DNA of 64,000 nt from the NCBI GenBank assembly GCA_946811185.2, contig OX328096.1, forward strand, positions 71,547,345 through 71,611,344, read 5' to 3'. A program made the position numbers and the translations under genes. How positions within the stretch are numbered: position 1 is the first letter of the stretch; the number at the start of each line of letters is the position of its first letter. This stretch comes from Hippopus hippopus (taxonomy: Eukaryota; Mollusca; Bivalvia; Cardiida; Cardiidae). A model generated the notes under the pieces. The model did no database searches, was not told the origin of the DNA, and worked only from the letters and a program-made list of their open reading frames with translations. Shown piece after piece: positions 54,795-64,000 of the stretch.

Positions 54795-55080
54795 ACAATA
54801 GAAAGAAGAGAAAGCGCTTGCAAAGAAAATAGAAAACATTGTAGAAAAAGGAGAAAGCGCTGGCAATCAATGATGATATTTTTTTTTTTTTACTTTATAC
54901 ATTCTATAAACATTTGCAGAGGACAAAGTGAATGCAGCTCAAATGCTGGAATTTGTCACAAAGGGGATAGAAAACATTGCAGAAAAATGAAAAAGCGCTG
55001 GCTACCAATGATGGGAATTGCCTGTAGGAGAAAAGAAATCATCATGGGAAAAGGAAAAAATGCTGGTAGCCAGCATTTTC
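54795..55080 (+). repeat. Continuation of the 65-bp tandem array
   Basis: AAGAGAAAGCGC, GAAAACATTGTAGAAAAAGG and GCGCTGGCTACCAATGATGG are the same monomers as 32885-33115. One unit at 55030-55100 also completes a family A palindrome (ATGCTGGTAGCCAGCAT). Confidence 0.75.
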
Positions 55081-55280
55081 TCCTTATTCCACGATGTGTT
55101 CAAATGCCCTTTTCTTCAAGGTCGATAAATACGGGATTGTTTGATATATCACAAGCTCACACAAATACCTAGTTTTAGTATGGAAGAATTTTGGTCGATG
55201 AAAGTGTTTATGATTGCATTCGTGTAAGAGGGAAAGCAGCTACTGTTTAGTTCTGATATATAAAGATACATTGTGATATG

Positions 55281-55340
55281 ATTGCATGGATAGGTGCACT
55301 AGTCGTCGTAATATTATTCAAATTATATTATAAACGGAGT
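55281..55340 (+). mobile_element. SINE 3'-end relic before C1q exon
   Basis: GATTGCATGGATAGGTGCACTAG followed by GTCGTAATATTATTCAAATT is a diverged piece of the SINE 3' body. It lies 35 bp upstream of the splice acceptor of exon 3. Confidence 0.6.
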
Positions 55341-55374
55341 TTCTACAACAAAAACTTTTTTTATATTTCGACAG

Positions 55375-55775
55375 ATGAGGTTATCGCATTTTCTGTGGCA
55401 AACCCAACTAAAGAATTAGTGAACGGAGTGCCTACTTTCAGAACCGTGTTCACAAATATAGGAAATGGATATGACGTCAGTACCGGTATATTCACATGTC
55501 CTGTTGGTGGATTGTACATGTTTGTCTTCACTGTAGGATCATATGGAAACCATGATGTGTACTGCCGTATTAGACATAACGGTACAGTCAAAGCGTTTGC
55601 CAGATCGTCCAGTGATAACTCTATCACAACTGCCGCGTCTTCAGTGAACTTATTTTTGCAAAAAGATGATTTGGTTACTTTAGGAGCTAGTAAGGACTGG
55701 AACAATGTGTATAACGTCGACTTCGCTACAACATTTAGCGGTGCTTTGCTGCAAAAGACGGACAGGGAAAACTAA
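55375..55775 (+). CDS. C1q-domain gene, exon 3: C1q head (terminal exon)
   Basis: The acceptor TATATTTCGACAG at 55362-55374 opens an exon whose phase-1 start joins exactly to exon 2 (one leftover G makes the Asp codon). It encodes a typical C1q/TNF-like jelly-roll head of about 133 residues: VIAFSVAN, FRTVFTNIGNGYDVSTG, FTCPVGGLYMFVFTV, then AASSVNLFLQKDDLVTLG and a final FSGALL. The stop is at 55773-55775. The open frame does extend upstream to 55278, but that part is SINE-derived and is better read as intron. The product would be a secreted C1qDC protein, about 278 residues with exons 1-2. Bivalves use large families of these in pathogen recognition. No polyadenylation signal is obvious close by. 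Confidence 0.85.
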
Positions 55776-55853
55776 CCATGTGTTTTTTCCCGAGTAGCAA
55801 ATTTTGTAGTTATTGTTGTGTCCCTTGGTAACTGTACATTTAACAGAAGTTCA

Positions 55854-55859
55854 CCTCTT

Positions 55860-55890
<31 letters not shown>

Positions 55891-55901
55891 TTCTCTCTCC
55901 T
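55854..55901. repeat. CT-rich microsatellite
   Basis: Runs of CTCTCT broken by TTT, about 48 bp. Confidence 0.95.
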
Positions 55902-56838
55902 TTTGTTCTGACATTGGTACTTGTATGAACACAACGACAGCTTTACCAAACAATCCTGTATTCTAAAGACATTGTGAAAGATAGCTATTGAAGACATTAT
56001 GAAAAAAGTGCCAGTAAACAACATTTCTCCTTTTCCAACAATCTCCCGCCCCCTTGCGAGGACAATTCTCACTATTATAGCACGATGGATTTGTCGTCTG
56101 CAAATGCTTTCAATTTGGACAAATCTAAATTCATGTCATCTGAGAAATAATTAACCGAAGGAGCAAAGCTTAGGTAAAGACCAGCATCTAACTAATAACT
56201 AACTTACGCAAAGTTCCGTTTTTTTATAACTCTTTAGTACACAATTTCGAGTTTAAATGACAATGAGAACTTTTGAAAACATTGTGGAAAAAGTAGGAAA
56301 TGGTGGCTACCAGCACTTTTTCATTTTCCCACACAATTTTCTGTCCTATCAAAGACAAATTAAACCATGTGTGCCATATTTAACGTTGTTTGCAATTGCT
56401 ATCAATTTGGACATGTCTAAAATTTTGCTTTGTAGTAAAGAGTTAAAATCTAAAGTTGACGCTTATTAGCACAGCCCCAGTAGGCATAAATTTGCTCATG
56501 GATTGTTTAATTAGAATGTAATTGTGTTGTAGGCCGCTTTCAATATTATTTCAAACGTATCACAGGTAAAGCTCACTACTTTAAGAAGAACAGGGTTTCA
56601 TAAGACCTGTTTTCTGAGGTGCCTTGCTCAAGGACCCTTCCACAAAAAAAACAGGCGCCTTAAGAGAGGATTGAGTGTTGTACTGTCAGATTATGAACCC
56701 TACATATACTCCACTAGGCCATGCAGGACTCTGCAGGACCCTGCAGCATTTGGAGACCTTTTAGATCAAGATCATACCGTACAAAAGTGACCTTTTGCCA
56801 AACAACCCGTGTTTTAACTAGCCTGACGAAAGAGGCGT

Positions 56839-56905
56839 TGAAAAACATTGTGGGAAAGGGGAACATGCTGGCAACCAGCATTTTTCCCTTTCCCACAATG
56901 TTTTA
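56839..56905. repeat. Palindromic repeat family A, near-perfect copy
   Basis: AAAACATTGTGGGAAAGGGG, core ATGCTGGCAACCAGCAT, then CCCTTTCCCACAATGTTTT. The outer arms are exact reverse complements over about 20 bp, giving a strong hairpin. Confidence 0.85.
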
Positions 56906-57547
56906 TCCTTTCAAAGCCAAAGCCAAACGCTTGCGCCACATTAACTCAGTCACCTGAAAATGCTATTAATTTGAACATGTCTTAACTTTTGTCGTCAAAT
57001 ACAGGGTTAAATAGAAAACTATGAAAATATTGACCATTGATTTGTTACATGTACTAAGTTTTTCCCCTTGTATCATTGTTAATTTATACTCTAAAATTAA
57101 TCTTTGTTAGGATTGAATGTCATACAAGTATATTGTTTGCTTTGCTCATACTCATATATCTTAATATAATTGTATTTATTATATACCTACAAATCTGCAG
57201 CGGCTCATACATGCATCGCGCACTGATTAAAACCGGAAACGATGGGAAAAAATACGTATGCACACAGTATCAAATGCGGTTCCAAATATGGTATGATGAT
57301 GTCACTTACGCACGGATTCTTTATGCTCGGTTTCCTATTCGATTGGTCAAAATGATACGTGAAATACTCATTCCCTATTCGTAAAAATACGTTATTATCC
57401 ACTTTACCAATATTTGTTTACATTTCTTACCATTTTCCTGTATAAATCACGCCATTCTTTACTCGCTTTGGATCCATGAAGCTGTGAGATCTGTTACTGT
57501 TTTCAAGGTTTTCAGTTATAACTAGGCTTTTTGTTCGTACTATGGGC

Positions 57548-57850
57548 TGTGACCGCCAGATAGCTCATCCAGTTAGGCAGAGGTTTGGAACTAGATGGGA
57601 GGATCGCTGGTTCGATTACGCAGCTCGGCGGAATGCTTTCCGAGAAGTGATGAAGCTGTTGTGACAGGAATCTTTCCTCTTTCAAGGCTAATCATTGTTT
57701 CGACGATAGGTATTTTGAAAAGCAGCCCGTGGCTTAGGAAGAATATTGTGTGAAGTGCTGGTAACAGAACTTTATGACAGCAATTGTGGATACACTAGCC
57801 GCTGCGATTTTTATCTGAAATAATGTTCAAAACTGTGTTACAGAACATGT
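57548..57850 (+). mobile_element. SINE, diverged copy 5
   Basis: The tRNA-like head (GATAGCTCATCCAG, GGTTCGATTACGC), GATAGGTATTTTGAAAAGCAG and TGGATACACTAGCCGC follow the SINE order with many changes. No clean duplication found. Confidence 0.75.
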
Positions 57851-60537
57851 GAACGAAAACTCATAATATGATCAGAGGTGATAGCAATATGTAAATATAG
57901 TGGACTCTGGTTTGGTTGTGTTGTGTCCTAGAATACTTTGGAGATTTTGAAGCAACTTGGATAAGCGAAAGGGCAGGCCTTACTATACCGTAGAAATTCT
58001 GACACATCTCTGTAACACATTATACAAAACAAGTTTTCACATAATTATGGAATAATATAATCCATTTTGTCCAACAAGCGGCTAAATCCTGAGTTAGACA
58101 TATCCTTGGAGATGCTAAAAAAAACCCAAAAATTTTTTTAAAAAAGCACAGCAAAAAGTTTTACCTGCGCAGGCTGTCCTGAGTCTATACATTTGCAGCA
58201 TGACTCACACAAACTCGACTTTTTTTCGAGGACTTAAAATACTATTCGATGAAAACCAAAATGATTTTCATCTTTAGGCCTGATTTATTAAATGGACGGT
58301 ATAGATCCAAGATCAGACTGCACGTTATACATGCAATCTGATCTTGATGTATTCCGTCTAAAAAAAGGTTCTGTTTTCGCCTATCACGTTGAAAGGTTTA
58401 AAGTATTGTTTTCTTATTTACCAAACATTTTAACTCCTAACTGAACGAAAGCAATTTAGTCTTTTAAAAATTTAAAGCATTTGCAAACTACAAATTAAAT
58501 GTAGCTGAAATAATGGTATTTGTTTCTGAGAGTGTGGAAAACCTTGTAAGAAAAGGAGAAAATGCTGGGTACCAGCATTTTTTCCTTTTCCCTCATGGAT
58601 TTCAAAAGGCTAATTCCATAAAGTCGGGATAGTGTGGCAAAGGGTTAAATGATATTCAAAGACTAGAACAGCTCACTGACTGTTACGTTCTGTGGCAGCT
58701 TATCAAACGAATGGTCTTGGGATTTAGATTTAGATTTGATTCCTGAATACGACCCCTGAAAGATGAATTGCTAATGGCATGTTTGGTAACTCTTGCAGTA
58801 TTCGCTTTCCGTTAAGGCTGAATGTCGTAAGAGTTATCTTTCCTGTCATAAAGCATTGTTTCAATGATATCGCAGTGCTCAGCATACGGTCTGATCTTAA
58901 TCTATTCCGTCTACAAAAGCCTCTGTTTTTGCATGTTGTGCTGAAAGGATAATCTTACCGTTGTTTAACTGAAGAACCATTCTAAATAATATTGGTTCTT
59001 GACTTCAAAGACTAAATATCTAAATCGGCTATAATGTTTTACCGCAGTAAATCAGATGGCTACTGATTCCTGAATACGACACCTAAAGATGACTTGTTAA
59101 TGGCGTGTTTAGTAACTAAATCATTTTTCACATTACGTCAAGGCTAAATGTCGTAATTGTTATCTTACCCGTGATATACTAATAAATAGCCTTCAAATTA
59201 TTTGAAAGGATAGAAAACGTAGAAAAGGAGGCTACTAGCATTTTCTCCTTTTCCCACAATGTTTTCAAATGCCGTCTTTCTCTGAACCGTCAAAATCCGG
59301 GATTGTTTGGCAACTGTTTAAGCGGATTTAATCCGTAGACTGCTAAGCGCGACATTATTCGGCAAACCTCGGGTGATCTGTTGATCAAGTCCCTCAGCTG
59401 TATCACGTAGCTTGATATGCACACCTATTTCGCCGGAAGTACACCGCTTCACCGATCTTAAATCGTAACTCTCCACTTCTAAAGCAAACACTTGTCACAA
59501 TATTTAGTGGGAAACTTTCTAGATACATTTCCGATGACAAACAGTTTGAACATTTATTTTCAAACTCGGACTATCAATCACGTTTGCATTTTTAGCAATA
59601 GGTTGCTTATCGCCGTGGCTGTTGCTGCCGTTGCTAATCGATTTACAGGTCGCCGCCACATTTAAGATCATAATTATGACTGGCATTATTTTAAAATGGA
59701 AATTCCATTGATACGGACGAGGTTAGATGTAGGTACGGATTCGGCCGAGTTGTGACGTGTGGCGCGAACAAGGACCTTTGTCGGACAGTGTAGATCAGGA
59801 TCAGACTGTACAAATGGTTCAATCTTATCTTGGATCTATACTGTCTAGTAAAGAGATATTTTCCCCAAAATTCACTTTGAAATAGCAATATTGTGATTTT
59901 GAACTAAAGTATTGAAAGTTTGAAAGTGTTGTAAGTTAAGTGGATTTAAAAGGTTTTATTGTCGTTTTATTTCTTTATCAGCCACAACGTTCTATAGGAG
60001 TTTGAAGCTTTCCATTGTTGGAGGCGGACAATCTGTCAGCCTCCAGAAAAGCCATAAAAATTGTAAAAAAGAAAATAAAGTAACGCTGAATACTGCAAAG
60101 AATAACCCCGCAAAAGTGTCATATGAGAACGTCAAACTCTATGCAAACGTTGCCATTGTTCGGAACAGATAGGGCGCTTTTTTTTGCGATGTTTTAAGAA
60201 GTTGAATAACGGAATGAAATGAAAATGTCTTATAACTGTACGCCATCGTTTCTGGCACAGCAGTACTGTGACTATAGTTGTCATAGGTTCGAACGTTCTG
60301 TAGTGAAAAAATAGCGAAACTGCAGTTTTGATGGTTCAGACAGGTAATCTAACCACTTACCTTTTCTCCAGTCATTACCTACTGTAAATCACTTTAAATA
60401 AGCAAGAACTTTATTTCGCGAGTTTGTCCCATTTTTCCCATTTTTATTCGCGTGTTGTTGAATTAGCGACTTATCAATGTGCTCAAACCAGATGTGGATC
60501 ATTTATTTCAGGAAGTTTTATGCCGAAAGTATGTCAG
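57851..60537. other. Non-coding stretch with repeat remnants
   Basis: No gene is seen. It holds family B palindromes (58300-58365, 59788-59850), family A palindromes (58540-58608, 59215-59270) and two diverged direct repeats of about 150 bp sharing GATTCCTGAATACGAC and GTTATCTT (about 58735-58860 and 59060-59175). Confidence 0.5.
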
Positions 60538-60885
60538 TTATTGTAAGGAGGAAAATACAAAAACGGAAAATAAATTATGCAAGTTAATAAATAGAACTAA
60601 TCTGTTGCAATATTTTTCACACGAAGATGACCGTTGGTGAATCTTAGCAAACGAATTTTTGCATTTTCTACAATGTTTCTCAAGATCTTCATCTATTTTC
60701 CTAAAGATAAGGGCAAAGCCCGCTATATCAGGATGTACCAGCAACCAGGCATTAACTTTCCTAAATCTGTGGTAAACGGAACAGGGGTTTCTTCTGATAT
60801 AGTAATGTAGATCGATTATAATTGCGTTCACCCATTTGCGTTGTGTGTATTGTTTGTCACTTTGAATGGTTCGTTTTTCACACAT
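60538..60885 (-). CDS. Unrecognised 115-codon ORF, doubtful gene
   Basis: An open frame from ATG at 60885. It includes KWVNAIIIDLHYYIRRN and two Cys-containing stretches (HCRKCKNSF, SCEKYCNRL). I recognise no family, see no signal peptide, and cannot tell it from a chance ORF. No intron signals or neighbours support it. Confidence 0.2.
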   Translation of the reverse strand: MCEKRTIQSDKQYTQRKWVNAIIIDLHYYIRRNPCSVYHRFRKVNAWLLVHPDIAGFALIFRKIDEDLEKHCRKCKNSFAKIHQRSSSCEKYCNRLVLFINLHNLFSVFVFSSLQ

Positions 60886-61729
60886 TACGATTTCGTCTTC
60901 ATTTTCACAAGTTTGAGAAGAAGATGATTATCACATATATTGAGTTGTTAAGAGATGAATTGGACCTACAACTGAGACAGCGTGTGTTATGAATGTTTGA
61001 TATTTACAATGCCTATTAAATTTTAGATGAAGTCATGTTTTGAAAATTTATATGCCGATGAGATCTCAAAACAAGTAGCTAGTAATGAATAACGAATCTC
61101 TATCTGTTGATATGCATCTGTCGTAAAACCAGTCCATGCAAAATGGTTGGTAAAATTACTTCAATGCTTGGAAACGATGAAAAAATATTAAGACAGTGTT
61201 GGTTCAAGGAGGCATTGAAAGTGACTCAAAGGGACCTAACCTTTGTAATTTAGAGGCCATTATTGAAGAGTTGCATTTTCTTTTGTGTAAGTTGCGATAC
61301 ATGATGTATCTATTTCTTGGGAACATGATTGCAATTGTTTCAATAATGAAAACAAAATGTTTTGTGGAGTTTTGATTTGTTTGATATAAGTAGGGATATC
61401 CATTGTCAGAGTTGTTTCTTACTTAAACAAAGAGATGAGGTCTAGCGGTACGGTAATAGGTAGATTCAATTTCGGATTGGATAGTTTCCGGATATCACAT
61501 AAACTTTGTGACAGTATAGACTAGAAACACAGAGTTTCAAAACAGAGTCTTTAATTAAATACTAAGAATTTCAGTCCCAGGTTCTAAACAATACTATTAG
61601 ACCTAGTGCCTAACAGGAGCAAATGCGAGAGCTAACTGTATAGTACAAGAGTTGTAGCGTGCAAGAAATAACTCAAACATTAACTGCCGTGGACTGATTA
61701 ACTTTGCGTTTATTTATCGTCGCCACCGG
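60886..61729. other. Unassigned non-coding stretch
   Basis: I see no gene, RNA or repeat structure I can support here. Confidence 0.5.
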
Positions 61730-61985
61730 TTTCCCATATGGGCGATACCCCCTGAAGGCTGTTAGTATTGTTACGGGGGATAGTGCAAGATACAGGACGA
61801 AACCCATCCTAAGTTACGCCTGGTTCTTTAACGTGCTCGGTGTATAGCACCGTCACTCGGGACCTCGGTTTGATGTCTCATCCGAAAGACCATTAGTAAT
61901 TTTAGATGGCCAGCCGTGTGAATCGAACCCACACCCTCATGACCACTAGTCCTACGATCTACCAACTGAGCTATGCTGGCTGGTC
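61730..61985 (-). mobile_element. Second SINE family, tRNA-headed
   Basis: On the minus strand it has an A-box-like TAGCTCAGTTGGTAGA and B box GGTTCGATTCAC in a tRNA-like head (about 61910-61985). A body carries the conserved-looking block TTTCGGATGAGACATCAAAC, then GGTCCCGAGTGACGGTGC. That block differs from the first SINE family and recalls a conserved central domain seen in several invertebrate SINEs. The anticodon arm does not fold properly, so it is not a working tRNA gene. Confidence 0.72.
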
Positions 61986-62547
61986 ATCTGCCGTGCACAG
62001 AAAACTGCTTGGTATTTATAGGCAAACACCAAGAGGTACTGTCAATCATCTCTAGCAAAGACAGACGCATGGCATGTTAACAGTCTCGAGCTTATTGTGA
62101 CATACGCCGTTTTGCATGTAAAACAGTGCACAGGTATGGGCATTGCTTGACAGATGCATGTACATAGAATTAAAGCTACGCTGTACATCAAAAACATGCA
62201 GAAATACAATATTTACAAGATATCTGTTTTAAGTAACTACAAAGATCTAATTCAGAATACTAATTAAGGACTAATTATTATAAAGAGGTACATACAATGT
62301 TAATTAAGAATACATGCAGGTACATGTATTCTGCATTTCAAGTAAACAATATTGAGGCCCTAACTATTCAGTGAGACCCCCCTCAATATCGTAACAACTT
62401 CCGGTAAGTCTATTTCTGTTATCAATATTTCACTAAAACCTTGAAGTCGCCAAGAGAAAAACTCGCGAAAATTAGCGAAAATTAAGTTCTCGTGAAAAAA
62501 AAATGTTTACAGTATTATACTCGAATGATCGCCTGTTCGAGTAATCA

Positions 62548-64000
62548 ATACTTCACAGTAGAAAGGTTTCGTCGAATCTTAATTTAAGTCTAGATCCCAA
62601 TGAACCATTGTTTGTTATTACAAATGAGAAATGCCGATCCTCATTTTATTCAATTAATGTAAAAGCAAAAACAGCGCAGAAATATTCAAGCGTAACCTGG
62701 TCATGGCTCCTCCGCAACATATTTGTGACATGTGACGGTTGACGAGTCTTGGTCACAGAGACTTTAACTGAAAAAACATATTCAAAGACTGCATTTTAAT
62801 CACGACGTTCCGAAACTGGTGAAGGTACTACTTGCCTAAATGGGGTATATATGGGCGCTGTATATAATGGGGATTTGATTGATTGTATGATTGTATGGTG
62901 TTTAACGCCGTTTTCAACATTATTTCAATTATATCGCGGCGGCCAGTGCACCTATCCATGCTTTCCTGGAGTCTCTTTTACCAGCACTCCGCACAATTTT
63001 CTTTCCAAGCCACTGGCTGCTTTCCACATAACCGTCATCGAGACAATGGTCAGTGGTGGGAGAGGAATGAATCCTGTCGCAATGACTATCATCAATCCTC
63101 GGAAAGAAATTGGCTGAGTCGGGGATCGAACCCACGACCCCCTGTTCTCAGGTCCTGTCCGCTACCGACTGAGCTACCGGGGCTCAGCGTATATAATGGA
63201 GAAGGAGAGGGTGCTTTTCTTTTTTAAATTCACAATGGATACAAAGAATTTCTTGAATACCTTTATTTTACGACTGCTCTTTTCAGGCAATAAATCGAAA
63301 AGAAAATTGAGCTATAAATTAGCCACGAGGCGTAATTTTAAAGAATACATCCTTCCGAAACGCAAAGAATAAAGAATATCAGCAACTATTTTATTCTACA
63401 TTGTCACTCAATGTAAGCAGTCCCAAACTTGATCTGGTACAGTGCTGGTTCTACATACATGTACATGTGTGTTTCATAATCTTTGTAGGCAGTATATTAC
63501 CTGAAGTTTTTGTCTATAATACATAACATACATAACTTTCTCGTGTTTCATAACCAGTTCATTGCCTGAAGTTTTTGTCTGTATAATACATAGCATACGT
63601 AACTACGTAACGTCTATAAACAACCACTCCGCCTATACTTAAACTTCGATATGTGTCAGTTGTACATACACAAAAATTCCAAATAAAAGACGCAGTACTG
63701 GTACTATGAATTTCAGAGTTATTGTATAATTATGTATATTTAGGGATGAAATACATCGGTTTTGTTTTATATGGTTCTAGTGAAAAATAATTTAATTTAG
63801 AATTCAGTAAGTGGCATACTACAGCCGTAATACTGTATAAATAAATACATTTAACGGTATGTCCCCTGCTGTTTTTGTTCTAGTCTTAGAGTTGCCTGTC
63901 TTTACATTCTTGCCTGGTGGCAGAGTTCCACAAACAAATTCCAAATGAAAATATACGTGCCATGAAAAAAAGTCCATCGGCTCTTTATTTTACAAATTGC
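62548..64000 (+). repeat. Repeat R, copy without Helentrons
   Basis: In one continuous run this copy matches 6078-6558, 11940-12254, 15640-15727 and 18280-18415, lacking both Helentron copies and the 12255-15639 block. It has its own SINE insertion at 62871. It continues past the window edge. It may be part of a segmental duplication or an older, larger element. Confidence 0.8.
62871..63188 (-). mobile_element. tRNA-derived SINE, copy 6
   Basis: The minus-strand head (TAGCTCAGTCGG, GGTTCGATCC), body and CAAT tail match the other copies. It is flanked by an 11-bp duplication GTATATAATGG (62860-62870 and 63189-63199). The R fragment at about 6380-6400 lacks it and supplies a near-empty site. 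Confidence 0.92.

Larger units (their letters stand above)
55776..57547. other. Downstream non-coding stretch
   Basis: No gene is seen. It contains a CT microsatellite (55854-55901), family A palindromes (about 55975-56045, 56272-56340, 56839-56905), a SINE-like tail (about 56500-56570) and a family B half-site near 56762. Confidence 0.5.

Noticed and set aside
61904..61985. Possible tRNA gene (minus strand)
   Set aside because: It has A and B boxes, but the anticodon arm does not pair and it is joined to a SINE body.

Overview
The window is AT-rich metazoan genomic DNA, most likely from a bivalve mollusc. The evidence is a split signal-peptide/coiled-coil/C1q gene of the bivalve type, many tRNA-derived SINEs, and dense nested transposable elements. 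I see only one host gene I can defend. Its exons lie at 21392-21692, 21856-21990 and 55375-55775 on the + strand. All joints are phase 1, and the last intron is about 33.4 kb long.

Region 1 (1-20 kb) is repeat country. A fold-back element lies at 4128-5500. Two opposite-facing copies of one roughly 2.55 kb Helentron-like element lie at 6559-11939 and 15728-18279. The first copy is split by a 5'-truncated LINE (6935-9727) whose EEP-endonuclease/reverse-transcriptase ORF carries one in-frame stop. The Helentron copies sit inside an older repeat, here called R. A second copy of R at the right edge of the window (62548-64000) shows what the locus looks like without the Helentrons. SINEs, a 100-bp tandem satellite and two families of short palindromic repeats fill the rest.

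Region 2 (21.4-55.8 kb) is the C1q gene. Its giant intron holds a Ty3/gypsy retrotransposon (23546-28175, minus strand; 179-bp LTRs differing at one base) and a complete Maverick/Polinton (33134-54773, about 21.6 kb, with TIRs of about 290 bp). The Polinton still shows the whole virus-like set: protein-primed family B DNA polymerase, major and minor capsid genes, FtsK/HerA-type packaging ATPase, adenain-like protease, DDE integrase with a chromodomain, PLA2-like protein, trimeric-fibre-like protein, several small virion-type proteins, and two RING-finger genes, one at each end. Replication, morphogenesis and integration modules are all recognisable, but the copy is dead. At least ten in-frame nonsense codons (eight TAA, two TAG, no TGA), several 1-nt frameshifts, a 226-bp tandem duplication in the polymerase and a lost start codon break it. 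The capsid, ATPase and protease ORFs remain open. A 4.5-kb non-autonomous DNA transposon with CAGGG/CCCTG ends and a 7-bp target duplication is nested in the Polinton near its right end.

Region 3 (55.8-64 kb) holds further SINEs, palindromic repeats, the second R copy and no gene I recognise.
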